Of a DNA stretch of 37,027 nucleotides, positions 24,341 to 33,148 are shown piece after piece. Position 1 is the first letter of the stretch; every line of letters starts with the position of its first letter. Source of the DNA: Dysgonamonadaceae bacterium (GTDB taxonomy: Bacteria; Bacteroidota; Bacteroidia; Bacteroidales; Dysgonomonadaceae); contig JARICS010000070.1 in the NCBI GenBank assembly GCA_029264035.1, positions 1 to 37,027 on the forward strand. Direction: 5' to 3'. The position numbers and the translations under genes were made by a program. The notes under the pieces are model-generated. The model was not told where the DNA came from, did no database searches, and worked only from the letters and a program-made list of their open reading frames with translations.

Positions 24341-25600
24341 CTATTTTACAAATTTATTATAAATATCACGTACCTCTTGGCCAGCGTATTCCCATTTTAT
24401 TTCATCCACCTCTTTTTTACCTTCTACTCGTAGAAAGTCTGCCATACCTGGATATGTGCAGATAGAGTATATGGCATCAGCCATCCCATCTACATCCCAA
24501 TAATCAGTTTTGATTACATTATCCAATATTTCAGAACATCCAGATTGGTATGAAATGATGGATGGAACTCCACATTGCATTGCCTCTAAGGGCGATATGC
24601 CAAAAGGCTCTGATACGGATGGCATCACATAAACATCGCTGGAGTTGAGCATCTCGTATACCTGATTTCCTTTTAAGAACCCAGTAAAATGAAATTTATC
24701 AGCAATGCCTCTGTCTGCTACTAGTCTAACCATTTTGTCCATCATGTCTCCACTACCAGCCATAACGAAACGTATATGGTTAGAGTTTTTTAGAACCTGT
24801 GTTGCTGCATCCACAAAATATTCTGGACCTTTTTGCATGGTTATTCTTCCCAAAAAGGTTACAACCTTTTCAGGCACTTTGGTCAGTCTCTCTATGGCAA
24901 CTTTTTCAGGACTAAGGGGTTCAACCGCATTGTGCACAGTGGTTACTTTGCTTGGGTCTTGATGATACTTTTCTATAACTATTTTTCGTGTTAGATTGCT
25001 CACACAAATAATATGATCAGCATGATCCATTCCATTTTTCTCAATATTGTAAACCAAAGGGTTTACTTTACCTCCACTTCTGTCAAAATCAGTTGCATGA
25101 ACGTGTATTACGAGTGGTTTGCCTGTCACAGATTTTGCATGCAATCCAGCTGCATATGTCAACCAATCGTGTGAGTGTATGATATCAAAATCGTAGGTTC
25201 GTGCTATTACACCTGCTACTATGGAGTAATTGTTGATCTCTTCTAATAAGTTATTAGGATATTTTCCAGAAAACTCAATACACCCCAAGTCATTAGTGTT
25301 CATGTAATTGAAGTCAGCGTAAATATTATCTCTTAAATTGAAATATTCTTGCGGATCCATGAATTTCTCTAATCTATCCTTAGCTGTTTCCCATGACACA
25401 TCGCGCCAAACTATGGGGGTGTTGTTAGCTCCTATAATTTTAAGGAAGCTTTGATCTTCATCACCCCAAGGCTTCGGTATTACAAATGTGATATCCATAT
25501 CTTCTTGAGTTGACATGCCACGTGTTAATCCATAACTCGCAGTGCCAAGGCCTCCTAATATGTGGGGAGGGAATTCCCATCCAAACATGAGTGCTTTCAT
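24341..25600 (-). CDS. Family 4 glycosyltransferase (glycogen-synthase-like)
   Basis: This 419-aa GT-B-fold enzyme probably extends alpha-glucan from a nucleotide sugar. The N-terminus GWEFPPHILGGLGTASYG has the glycine-rich loop of glycogen/starch-synthase-like GT4 proteins, and HSHDWLTYAAGL follows in the first domain. The second domain carries FLGRITMQKGPEYF and SEPFGISPLEAMQCG, the E-x7-E motif with the nucleotide-contacting Glu pair. It lies between the debranching enzyme (14 bases) and the GH57 gene (29 bases), so the three look cotranscribed. The donor, UDP- or ADP-glucose, cannot be read from the sequence. Confidence 0.88.
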   Translation of the reverse strand: MKALMFGWEFPPHILGGLGTASYGLTRGMSTQEDMDITFVIPKPWGDEDQSFLKIIGANNTPIVWRDVSWETAKDRLEKFMDPQEYFNLRDNIYADFNYMNTNDLGCIEFSGKYPNNLLEEINNYSIVAGVIARTYDFDIIHSHDWLTYAAGLHAKSVTGKPLVIHVHATDFDRSGGKVNPLVYNIEKNGMDHADHIICVSNLTRKIVIEKYHQDPSKVTTVHNAVEPLSPEKVAIERLTKVPEKVVTFLGRITMQKGPEYFVDAATQVLKNSNHIRFVMAGSGDMMDKMVRLVADRGIADKFHFTGFLKGNQVYEMLNSSDVYVMPSVSEPFGISPLEAMQCGVPSIISYQSGCSEILDNVIKTDYWDVDGMADAIYSICTYPGMADFLRVEGKKEVDEIKWEYAGQEVRDIYNKFVK

Positions 25601-25614
25601 AATCTATCTGTTTC

Positions 25615-27555
25615 TTAGTTATATTCTTTCATTATTTTCTTTGCACGAAGTAGTTCTGCCACACTCATTGCAAATGAATATGCACCATGTGCTATAAATG
25701 GAGGACTAGAGTCGTACAATTCAGAGATGCTACCAATACAATCGTTCGACATTTCATTCTCCATATCTACCATTATTCTATCTACTAGAGACAAACCGCT
25801 ACGTTTATATACTTTGAGATATGCCTCTATATAAGGGCCTAATAGCCATGGAAAGGCTGGACCATTAAAGTAAGTATACTCTTTCTCTCCTGGATTGCTA
25901 GAAAAATAAGGTTTAAATTTCTCATCCTTGGGGCTCAAAGATCTTATACCACAGTTGGTGAGCAACTCCTTAGTCGCAAAGTCAACTATCGAACGCATTC
26001 TATGTTTCTCAAGCGGAGAGTGGTCAAGCGATACTGCAAACAGCATGTTGGGTCTTAGGCTCCAATCGGAGTGTGCACCATCTACAAAATCAAACAAATA
26101 GCCAGCACTGTTTAAAAACACTGAGGTGAAGGACTCTTTCACGATATCACTTTTTTGTGATAGTTGATACTCCATTGTTGAATCACCTTTGGTTTTGTAA
26201 ATTTCCTCACCAAATTTAAGTGCGTTGTACCACAAAGCATTAAACTCAACCAAGTAGCCCGAACGAGGTACTGCTGGTCGTCCATCTAATATCGAGTTCA
26301 TCCAACTTACAGGTCTCGAGTGTCCGTAAGTTGTTACTAAACCATTGTCTGGATCTACTCGTAAATTAAGCTGCTTATTATTCAATATGTATTCTATGAT
26401 TTCTAAAACAAGATCTGAATATTTTCGATAGAATTCTTCGGGTCTTTCTTTAGCATATTGTTGTAAAGCCCAAACAGCCCAAAGGGGTAAATCGGGATCG
26501 GTTATTTGCTTCAATAAACCATCGGAAGGTTTGCCAGCCATCACCGTTCTGATTTGAATAATAGCAGTGTCCATTATTTTTTCAAAATCATCAACACGTC
26601 CCACAGCTAGTGTGCAGCCGGGGAGCGATATAAATTGATCTCGCGCTCGCACTTTGAACCATGGGTAACCTGCAAGTAAATACTGCTCGCCTGGCTTAGG
26701 AATATAAAAGAACTGATGACTAGAGTTTTTCAAGCAGTTGTAGAATGACTTGCGTGGTGTTCTCTTTTTTATTTCATGCTCAAATTCATTCTCTAGCTCT
26801 TTTGTCTCTTTCAGGACATCACCAGCCGAGAATATAATTGAATCACCTTTCTTTATCGGCATTTCAAAATAACCAGGCACATACAAATCTTCCTTGTAAG
26901 TGTCACCCGCTTGCATATCTTGCAAATATTCAATTCCTTTGTTCCAGTGAGGTTGATACACAAAGTCCGCTTCAGTGTTGAATTGCATGTATAACTCAGG
27001 ATACCCTTCATACATACAGGTGCTAATGCCGTTTTCAATTTCCCTGTAAGATTTATCTGCTTTATCATTTTCTTGGGTCAATTTAAATACATTTCTAAAT
27101 GCTAGAAATGGTTTAAATCTAATGGTTGTAGGAGAGTGTGCTTCTATTAATTTGTAGCGTATCATCACTGAGTTGTTTTGTGATGAAAACAATATTTCTT
27201 TTGACAAAACTACCCCACCAACACGATAAATAGTTATTGGAATACTCTCGCTACTAAATTCACGAATGTATTTGTGTCCACGAGGGCTATAGTTATCTCC
27301 TGTGTATTTGTGAATTCCCAAGTTAAATTCAGCTCCATGTTGAATTACAGTCTCGTCAAATGACGACAATATCAAGTGATTATCATCATCAAGTGCTGGT
27401 ACCGGCATAACCAATAATCCCTGGTACTTAGTTGTATTGCATCCTGAAATGGATGTGTTATGATAAGCCCCTTTTCTATTAGTTCGCAACACATTGCGGT
27501 ATAATGAATATTCGAGGCTTATGATTAAATCTTTATCGAATTTAAGATAACTCAT
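25615..27555 (-). CDS. Glycogen debranching enzyme (amylo-alpha-1,6-glucosidase type)
   Basis: This enzyme removes alpha-1,6 branch stubs from glycogen. The 646-aa protein has the N-terminal beta-sandwich seen in prokaryotic GDE proteins (GAYHNTSISGCNTTKYQGLL) and a C-terminal (alpha/alpha)6 barrel with GYPWFKVRARDQFISLPG, where the Asp is in the conserved RD position, and RPNMLFAVSLDHSPL near residue 505. It leads the minus-strand cluster with GT4 and GH57. TATCTTTC at 27587-27594 on this strand is the likely -7 box. Confidence 0.93.
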   Translation of the reverse strand: MSYLKFDKDLIISLEYSLYRNVLRTNRKGAYHNTSISGCNTTKYQGLLVMPVPALDDDNHLILSSFDETVIQHGAEFNLGIHKYTGDNYSPRGHKYIREFSSESIPITIYRVGGVVLSKEILFSSQNNSVMIRYKLIEAHSPTTIRFKPFLAFRNVFKLTQENDKADKSYREIENGISTCMYEGYPELYMQFNTEADFVYQPHWNKGIEYLQDMQAGDTYKEDLYVPGYFEMPIKKGDSIIFSAGDVLKETKELENEFEHEIKKRTPRKSFYNCLKNSSHQFFYIPKPGEQYLLAGYPWFKVRARDQFISLPGCTLAVGRVDDFEKIMDTAIIQIRTVMAGKPSDGLLKQITDPDLPLWAVWALQQYAKERPEEFYRKYSDLVLEIIEYILNNKQLNLRVDPDNGLVTTYGHSRPVSWMNSILDGRPAVPRSGYLVEFNALWYNALKFGEEIYKTKGDSTMEYQLSQKSDIVKESFTSVFLNSAGYLFDFVDGAHSDWSLRPNMLFAVSLDHSPLEKHRMRSIVDFATKELLTNCGIRSLSPKDEKFKPYFSSNPGEKEYTYFNGPAFPWLLGPYIEAYLKVYKRSGLSLVDRIMVDMENEMSNDCIGSISELYDSSPPFIAHGAYSFAMSVAELLRAKKIMKEYN

Positions 27556-27586
27556 ATTTCATGCGTTTTAGAATTGATTTTATTCC

Positions 27587-27594
27587 GAAAGATA
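27587..27594 (-). promoter_or_regulatory. Probable -7 box for the glycogen cluster
   Basis: The minus strand reads TATCTTTC, one base from TAnnTTTG. It would give a leader of about 25 bases to the debranching enzyme start. Confidence 0.45.
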
Positions 27595-27671
27595 GAAAGA
27601 TTAATAATATTAAACAAATGAAAAGTATCATATTTATATTTTAATTCAGCTTGTAGATGCGTTTTCATTTG

Positions 27672-27679
27672 TAAATTTG
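27672..27679 (+). promoter_or_regulatory. -7 box for the rhomboid gene
   Basis: TAAATTTG matches TAnnTTTG and gives a start near 27687, 16 bases before ATG 27703. Confidence 0.6.
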
Positions 27680-27702
27680 TTATCTATACAATGATTTAGT
27701 TT

Positions 27703-28440
27703 ATGAATGAAAGTCAAGAGAGCTATTTTACAATAGAGAAAAAACGGATGCGCATAGCATTTGTTCCCACTTTTGTTCTGATCTGTTTGCTATGGCTCAT
27801 CTATATATTAGACTCATCGCTAACGCTACAACTCTATCAATATGGGGTTTATCCTCTTGAAATGAAAGGGTTGCCAGGATTGTTTTTGTCGCCACTCATT
27901 CATCATTCTGCAAAGCATCTTCTGTCAAACACCCTTCCGCTTTTAGTACTTATGTGGTGTTTATACTATTTTTATAGTGCAATTGCTCACAAAACGTTTT
28001 TGCTTTTATGGTTGCTTAGCGGATTGCTCACTTGGACTATTGGGCGAGAAGCATGGCACATTGGTATTAGTGGTGTTATTTATAGTCTTTCTTTTTTTCT
28101 ATTCTTTAGTGGTATTTTTCGCAGACATATTCCACTTATTGCTATTTCTCTAATTGTTGCTTTTTTGTATGGCAGTACTGTGTGGAATATGATGCCATGG
28201 TCTATTTATTTAGATGCTAATGTTTCGTGGGAGGGTCATCTCGCCGGGGGCATTAGTGGTCTTATAATAGCACTAATATTTTATAAACACGGTCCTCAAA
28301 AGCCTCAAAAAAATTGGATTGATGAGTACGAAGATGAAGGTAATGACGTAGATACTTTTTATGGAAGTTATTGTAGAATAATAGATAGGGTAGTTATTAA
28401 GATAGACCAAGATGACGTTGAGAATGATGATAGAAGTTAA
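27703..28440 (+). CDS. Rhomboid-family intramembrane serine protease
   Basis: Rhomboids cut substrates inside the inner membrane. The 245-aa protein has about six hydrophobic segments. The catalytic pair is visible: Ser123 in GISGVIYS and His179 in WEGHLAGGISG. The HHSAKHLLSN loop (residues 67-76) matches the conserved H-x4-H-x3-N helix that helps form the oxyanion site. The last 45 residues are a very acidic cytoplasmic tail. Substrates are unknown. It has its own promoter and is divergent from the glycogen cluster. Confidence 0.93.
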   Translation: MNESQESYFTIEKKRMRIAFVPTFVLICLLWLIYILDSSLTLQLYQYGVYPLEMKGLPGLFLSPLIHHSAKHLLSNTLPLLVLMWCLYYFYSAIAHKTFLLLWLLSGLLTWTIGREAWHIGISGVIYSLSFFLFFSGIFRRHIPLIAISLIVAFLYGSTVWNMMPWSIYLDANVSWEGHLAGGISGLIIALIFYKHGPQKPQKNWIDEYEDEGNDVDTFYGSYCRIIDRVVIKIDQDDVENDDRS

Positions 28441-28489
28441 ATTCGGAGTTTTCTTAGCATAGAACACGTTAAATTATCGCCTGAAAGTA

Positions 28490-28503
28490 TTTTATCGATA
28501 AAA
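28490..28503. promoter_or_regulatory. 14-bp perfect palindrome upstream of the transporter promoter
   Basis: TTTTATCGATAAAA is self-complementary and lies about 46-59 bases before the putative -7 box at 28549. It could be an operator, or the weak 3' end of the rhomboid transcript. Confidence 0.35.
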
Positions 28504-28548
28504 GCTATAATAGTAAACTGACTTTTGCGACTTCTAATTTAAAAGTTA

Positions 28549-28556
28549 TATATTTA
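28549..28556 (+). promoter_or_regulatory. Probable -7 box for the SLC12-like transporter
   Basis: TATATTTA is one base from TAnnTTTG, and a TTTTG at 28523-28527 lies about 21 bases upstream as a -33 element. A start near 28564 gives a leader of about 27 bases to the proposed ATT start at 28591. Confidence 0.45.
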
Positions 28557-28590
28557 CAAAATACTAATTTTTCAAGAATAAAAATTTACT

Positions 28591-30777
28591 ATTATCAAAA
28601 ACGGAACAAAAAATACAGCACATGGTTTAAACACCTTTGAAGGAGTCTTCACTCCCTCCATACTCACGGTTCTGGGTGTAATCATGTATCTTCGCTTTGG
28701 TTGGGTTGTTGGCAATGTGGGACTTATTGGCACACTTATCATCGTCACCTTAGCTACATCCATCACTTTTCTTACAGCTCTATCCATTGCATCTATTGCC
28801 ACCAATGCACCTGTTAAGGCAGGAGGTGCCTATTTTTTGATAAGTAGATCATTAGGTGTGGAAATGGGCGGAGCAATTGGTATTCCATTATTTCTAGCAC
28901 AAGCTTTTTCTGTAGCTCTCTATATCATGGGCTTTTCAGAAAGTATGATTGCGATATTCCCTTCACTGAATATTAAATTGGTGGGTATTGTCACAACTGT
29001 TCTTCTGAGTCTGCTTGCTATGTTTTCAACCAAAGCTGCTATTCGCGCTCAGTTTGTTATTTTAGCAGTAATCGCCTTTTCCCTTATATCGTTTTTTCTT
29101 GGGGGACCCATTGAAGATTCTCATATTGAACTATGGGGTGTTCCAGCAGCTGAGTCTGTCAACTTTTGGACTGTATTTGCAGTCTTTTTCCCTGCTGTCA
29201 CAGGTATCATGGCCGGAGTAAATATGTCGGGCGATTTGAAAGACCCTGCTAAATCTATTCCAAAAGGCACTTTTATGGCCGTGGGTGTCGGATATGTTAT
29301 CTATATGGTTGTACCCTTCTTCTTTGCTTTCAGAGCAGATGCTGCTACGTTAGTGAGCGACAATATGATTATGCAAAGAATAGCCTATTGGGGCTTTGCT
29401 ATTTTGTTGGGAATCTGGGGTGCAACTTTATCGAGTGCTGTAGGAAGTTTACTAGGTGCACCTCGAGTGTTGCAAGCTTTAAGTATAGACAAAGTATTGC
29501 CCTCAAAGCTCTCATTCTTAGGTAAAAGTTCAGGTTCCGAAAAAATACCACGAGCTGCAACCATCTTTACATCCATCATCGCACTAACACTTATCTCTTT
29601 GGGCGATTTGAATACAATTGCACCTATCTTAACTATGTTTTTCTTAACAACCTATGGCACACTCAATCTTACCTCAGGAATAGAAACATTGCTGCAGAGC
29701 CCATCATTCCGACCAAAATTCAAAGTTCACTGGATATTCTCTTTTCTTGGTACAATTGGTTGTGTGGCTGTCATGTTTCTTATAAATGCTCTTGCAACTG
29801 TTGTTGCTATGGTTTTTATTGTAGGAATATATGTATGGTTGCGTCGCCGCAGACTCAAAACAACTTTTGGAGATGTTACTCGTGGAATGTTATTGCAAAT
29901 AGTTCGCTATGCCTTGTTGAGGCTCGACTCTACAGCTGACCATGCAAAAAGCTGGCGTCCCAATATATTGGTCTTTTCGGGCATGCCCACCAAAAGGTGG
30001 CATTTAATTGATTTTGCTTATGGAATAGTGCAAGAGAAAGGTCTCATTACTGTGGCAACCATACTTCCCGAAGAAGGGGTGTCGCAAGAAAGAGTTGCCA
30101 AACACGAACGAAATATTTCGACTTACTTGAGCGGCAAAGACATTAAAACACTGGTGAGAGTAACTAGGGCTGAAAATGCTTTTACGGGCTCTAAACAATT
30201 GGTCAATTCTTATGGATTGGGTAGTGTAGTTCCAAACACTGTTTTGCTTGGAGATACCGAAGAGAACAGTCATCACGAGCCCTATTGCGATATGGTGTCG
30301 CATTTCTATAAATCGAAGAGAAATGTAATTATACTCCAGAATGATTTTAAACTTGATTATGCTGGAGTCAAAAAGATTGATCTTTGGTGGGGTGGTCTCA
30401 AAGGCAATGGTGGCCTGATGATGATAATAGCTCATTTGATAAGAACCAGTCCGCGCTGGCAAAATATAGAGGTGTGTGTCAAAATGGTAGTTGCCTCAGA
30501 GGAAGCTGCCAAAGGAACACGCGAAAACCTAAAGAACATTTTGATTGAAATGCGTGTTGCTTTCGACTATGAAATCATTGTATCTGAAGGACGAAGTTTT
30601 TGGGATATCCTTGAAACTGAGTCTAAAGATAGCACAATGGTGATGATGGGACTGAAAGTTCCAGACGAGAACTTTGCTGATTATTACAAACAATTGAAAA
30701 TAAATACTAAAGCTATTGCTAACAAGGTGTTCTTTCTCGCTGCTGAGCACATAGATTTTAAAGATGTGCTGAATTAA
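28591..30777 (+). CDS. SLC12-like cation-chloride/amino-acid transporter (APC superfamily), likely non-ATG start
   Basis: This is a membrane transporter of the amino acid-polyamine-cation fold, closest in pattern to bacterial Na-K-Cl cotransporter homologues. About 12 hydrophobic segments fill residues 25-430, and a soluble SLC12-type C-terminal domain follows (RPNILVFSGMP onward). The first ATG is at 28684, but the conserved family start TFEGVFTPSILTVLGVI is encoded in frame just before it and includes half of membrane helix 1. The frame is open back to a stop at 28579 and contains no ATG, GTG or TTG, so I place the start at ATT 28591, giving 728 aa. ATC 28594 is possible. The transported ion or solute is not certain. 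Confidence 0.8.
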   Translation: MIKNGTKNTAHGLNTFEGVFTPSILTVLGVIMYLRFGWVVGNVGLIGTLIIVTLATSITFLTALSIASIATNAPVKAGGAYFLISRSLGVEMGGAIGIPLFLAQAFSVALYIMGFSESMIAIFPSLNIKLVGIVTTVLLSLLAMFSTKAAIRAQFVILAVIAFSLISFFLGGPIEDSHIELWGVPAAESVNFWTVFAVFFPAVTGIMAGVNMSGDLKDPAKSIPKGTFMAVGVGYVIYMVVPFFFAFRADAATLVSDNMIMQRIAYWGFAILLGIWGATLSSAVGSLLGAPRVLQALSIDKVLPSKLSFLGKSSGSEKIPRAATIFTSIIALTLISLGDLNTIAPILTMFFLTTYGTLNLTSGIETLLQSPSFRPKFKVHWIFSFLGTIGCVAVMFLINALATVVAMVFIVGIYVWLRRRRLKTTFGDVTRGMLLQIVRYALLRLDSTADHAKSWRPNILVFSGMPTKRWHLIDFAYGIVQEKGLITVATILPEEGVSQERVAKHERNISTYLSGKDIKTLVRVTRAENAFTGSKQLVNSYGLGSVVPNTVLLGDTEENSHHEPYCDMVSHFYKSKRNVIILQNDFKLDYAGVKKIDLWWGGLKGNGGLMMIIAHLIRTSPRWQNIEVCVKMVVASEEAAKGTRENLKNILIEMRVAFDYEIIVSEGRSFWDILETESKDSTMVMMGLKVPDENFADYYKQLKINTKAIANKVFFLAAEHIDFKDVLN

Positions 30778-30940
30778 TATTCACTGATTACGAGAAAAAC
30801 TTCTATCTTAATCAATAAGAGATTTTTTTGAACAGCATCAATAATCAATAATTAACAAGGTTTTAAATACTCTTTTAAAGAGTAATAGCAAACATATACC
30901 CTTGCAATTAATCTCTTATTTGCTTTCACTAACTAAAAAC

Positions 30941-30970
30941 CTCCCATCGTAATTGATAGGAGATTTTTTT
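30941..30970. terminator. Bidirectional terminator between the transporter and an SDR gene
   Basis: CTCCCATC (30941-30948) pairs with GATAGGAG (30955-30962) with one mismatch. A T-run follows on the plus side and an A-run precedes it, so it can end both converging transcripts. The 223-base gap between the genes holds nothing else that I recognise. Confidence 0.65.
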
Positions 30971-31000
30971 CTTATTTCAAGGCTTGTGAATATAGTGTTT

Positions 31001-31765
31001 TTAGAATGCTGTCCATCCACTATCTGCCACTATGCACTGACCGTTTATAAAGCTAGAAGCGTCAGTTGCTAAAAACAAAGCTATTGTGGCAATCTCCTCG
31101 CTTTTACCACTTCTTGGATTTCCACATGTACTTGGCATTATTACATCAATACCTGTTTTATTCAAATCTTTCATGTACTCGCCCGATCCGACCTCTGTAT
31201 CTACACCACCTGGGCATATAGCATTGCAACGGATGTTCTTTTTAGCATACATAAATCCTGTGTTTTTAGTCAATCCTATTATTGCATGTTTTGACATAGT
31301 ATATGCTGCACCCGCTCTTGCTCCATATAAGCCACCAATAGAGCTAACATTGATGATATTGCCCCCGCCTTGTTTCAAAAAACAGTTAATGGCTTTTCGG
31401 ATGCTATAGAAAGGAGCCATAACATTTATATCTGTTAGGTTTTGCATCATTTCGTCCGAAACCTCTCCAATAGGGCTAAAGTCATCCATAACTCCTGCAT
31501 TATTTACAAGAACATCAAGTTTGCCTTGATCTTTGCAGGCAAGGTCGATAATTCGCTCTGCTTGATCTCTGTTTCTGAGATCTGCCGAGTAGGGGATTAC
31601 CTCTCCAGCGAAATCTTTTGTACACTCTTGCAGCTCTTTTAGCCGCTCTGTTCGGCGTGCAACTGCATATACCACAGCTCCTTCTTTAGCAAATAGTGTG
31701 GCAATAGCTCTGCCTATTCCCGCACTTGCTCCTGTTACAATAGCTACTTTTCCTTCTAATTTCAT
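31001..31765 (-). CDS. Short-chain dehydrogenase/reductase (SDR), unknown substrate
   Basis: This is a classical SDR oxidoreductase of 254 aa. It shows the cofactor loop TGASAGIG at residues 11-18, NNAG at 88-91, the catalytic Ser in NVSSIGG at about 141, Tyr155 and Lys159 (YTMSK), and a late ICPGGVDT segment. Arg37/Arg38 after the second strand suggest preference for NADP. The C-terminus reads NGQCIVADSGWTAF, the usual closing loop. The substrate cannot be assigned and the gene appears to be monocistronic. Confidence 0.9.
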   Translation of the reverse strand: MKLEGKVAIVTGASAGIGRAIATLFAKEGAVVYAVARRTERLKELQECTKDFAGEVIPYSADLRNRDQAERIIDLACKDQGKLDVLVNNAGVMDDFSPIGEVSDEMMQNLTDINVMAPFYSIRKAINCFLKQGGGNIINVSSIGGLYGARAGAAYTMSKHAIIGLTKNTGFMYAKKNIRCNAICPGGVDTEVGSGEYMKDLNKTGIDVIMPSTCGNPRSGKSEEIATIALFLATDASSFINGQCIVADSGWTAF

Positions 31766-32197
31766 GATACATTCTTTTTAGATTAAATTTGCAACTTTCC
31801 TTCATAAATTTAGGCATATATTTTGAAAAATGCAAATAAAAGTGAATAAATAGCAAGTTGGTTCTTCAGGGTCAAAGAACAAGTCACGACTTTTTACTAC
31901 AAAATGCCTTGCAATATGATTGTCAAATGATAAAGTACACAGTAGAATAAATAATTCTTAATTCTAAATTTATTTCCGCCTTTCTGGCCTTCAGTACACC
32001 GACGTTCACTTTGTCTCTCGAAGTGTTCGGAAATCGTTACAAGCAGGCCATAAGTACAACTCGCAACTTGCCCTACAATCTGTCTTGCAATAAAACACAT
32101 CTTTAATTTCAACTCATCGCTCATTACTCATCACTTAAAACATATCGAATCATCCAATAATTTTGATTATTTTTGCAACTAATAAAAACAGATTCTA
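31766..32197. other. Intergenic stretch with a heptamer repeat and a doubtful minus-strand ORF
   Basis: No gene that I can support lies in these 432 bases. A minus-strand frame of 75 codons (31897-32124) has no family that I recognise. It starts within a short tandem repeat of CTCATNN on the plus strand (32113-32136, three and a half 7-base units). GTTCTT/AAGAAC (31861-31880) is a small inverted repeat. The ddh promoter lies at the right end. Confidence 0.45.
32168..32175 (+). promoter_or_regulatory. -7 box for ddh
   Basis: TATTTTTG matches TAnnTTTG, giving a start near 32183 and a leader of about 15 bases. Confidence 0.6.
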
Positions 32198-33097
32198 ATG
32201 ACAAAGAAAATAAGAACAGCCATTATAGGCTACGGTAATATAGGCAAATATGTTATTGATACAATTTTACATACCCCCGATTTTGAAGTTGCAGGGATAG
32301 TTCGTCGTAACGTACAAGAGATACCCACCGAACTAAAAGAATATACTGTAACAGACTCCATCAGTAATTTATCTGATGTAGATGTAGCAATATTATGTTT
32401 GCCAAGCCGATTGTTAGAAACAGCTGCCAATGAGTGTCTTTCATTAGGAATAAACACAGTAGATAGTTTTGATATCCATTCAGATATATTGGTATTACGC
32501 AAATCGCTTGATGGTGTTGCAAAAGAACACAGTGCTGTTTCTGTTGTATCGGCTGGATGGGATCCCGGTAGCGACTCCATTGTGCGCGCTTTGATGCAGG
32601 CTATGGCGCCCAGTGGCGTCACCTATACCAATTTTGGTCCTGGCATGAGCATGGGACACTCAGTTGCAGTGAAAGCCATTAAGGGCGTCAAGGATGCTCT
32701 TTCAATAACTATCCCTACAGGAACAGGAATACATAGACGCATGGTTTATATAGAGCTTAAAAAAGGGTATCAGCTTGACAATGTGACTAAAGCCATACAA
32801 AACGATTCTTATTTCATCAATGATGAAACGCATGTGTTTCAGGTCAATGATATTAGTGAGCTCAAAGATATGGGTCACGGTGTGGAGATGGAGCGCAAAG
32901 GAGCCTCTGGTAGCACACAAAATCAGCTGTTTTCCTTCGGTATGAAAGTAAACAATCCGGCCCTGACAGCGCAAATGCTGGTGAATGCTGCACGCGCATC
33001 GCTCCTTCAACAACCAGGTGCTTACACACTCATCGAGATACCTTTAGTGGACTTCTTGCCAGGTAAGAAAGATGAATGGATACAAAAGTTGGTTTAA
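32198..33097 (+). CDS. ddh: meso-Diaminopimelate D-dehydrogenase
   Basis: Ddh makes meso-diaminopimelate from tetrahydrodipicolinate, ammonia and NADPH in one step, feeding lysine and peptidoglycan synthesis. The 299-aa protein has the Rossmann loop GYGNIG at residues 11-16, the SAGWDPGSDSI block near residue 120, FGPGMSMGHSVAVKAI for substrate binding, and GVEMERKGASG near the C-terminus. It is a single-gene unit with its own promoter. Its presence suggests use of the dehydrogenase variant of the DAP pathway. Confidence 0.94.
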   Translation: MTKKIRTAIIGYGNIGKYVIDTILHTPDFEVAGIVRRNVQEIPTELKEYTVTDSISNLSDVDVAILCLPSRLLETAANECLSLGINTVDSFDIHSDILVLRKSLDGVAKEHSAVSVVSAGWDPGSDSIVRALMQAMAPSGVTYTNFGPGMSMGHSVAVKAIKGVKDALSITIPTGTGIHRRMVYIELKKGYQLDNVTKAIQNDSYFINDETHVFQVNDISELKDMGHGVEMERKGASGSTQNQLFSFGMKVNNPALTAQMLVNAARASLLQQPGAYTLIEIPLVDFLPGKKDEWIQKLV

Positions 33098-33112
33098 GTA
33101 TTAAAAAATCAG

Positions 33113-33120
33113 TATCTTTG
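33113..33120 (+). promoter_or_regulatory. -7 box for lgt
   Basis: TATCTTTG is a perfect TAnnTTTG box, 28 bases before ATG 33149. Confidence 0.65.
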
Positions 33121-33148
33121 TTTTACTAATCAATAAAAACTACGGCAC

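Noticed and set aside
22950-27555. Polysaccharide-utilisation locus
   Set aside because: There are no SusC/SusD homologues and no signal peptides. The three enzymes fit cytoplasmic glycogen metabolism.
28622-28630. ATG at 28622 as the start of the transporter
   Set aside because: It is out of frame with the transporter and is followed by GTT and TAA.
31897-32124. 75-codon minus-strand ORF between the SDR gene and ddh
   Set aside because: No recognised domain, it starts in a short tandem repeat, and no -7 box was found. Kept only as a possible relic.
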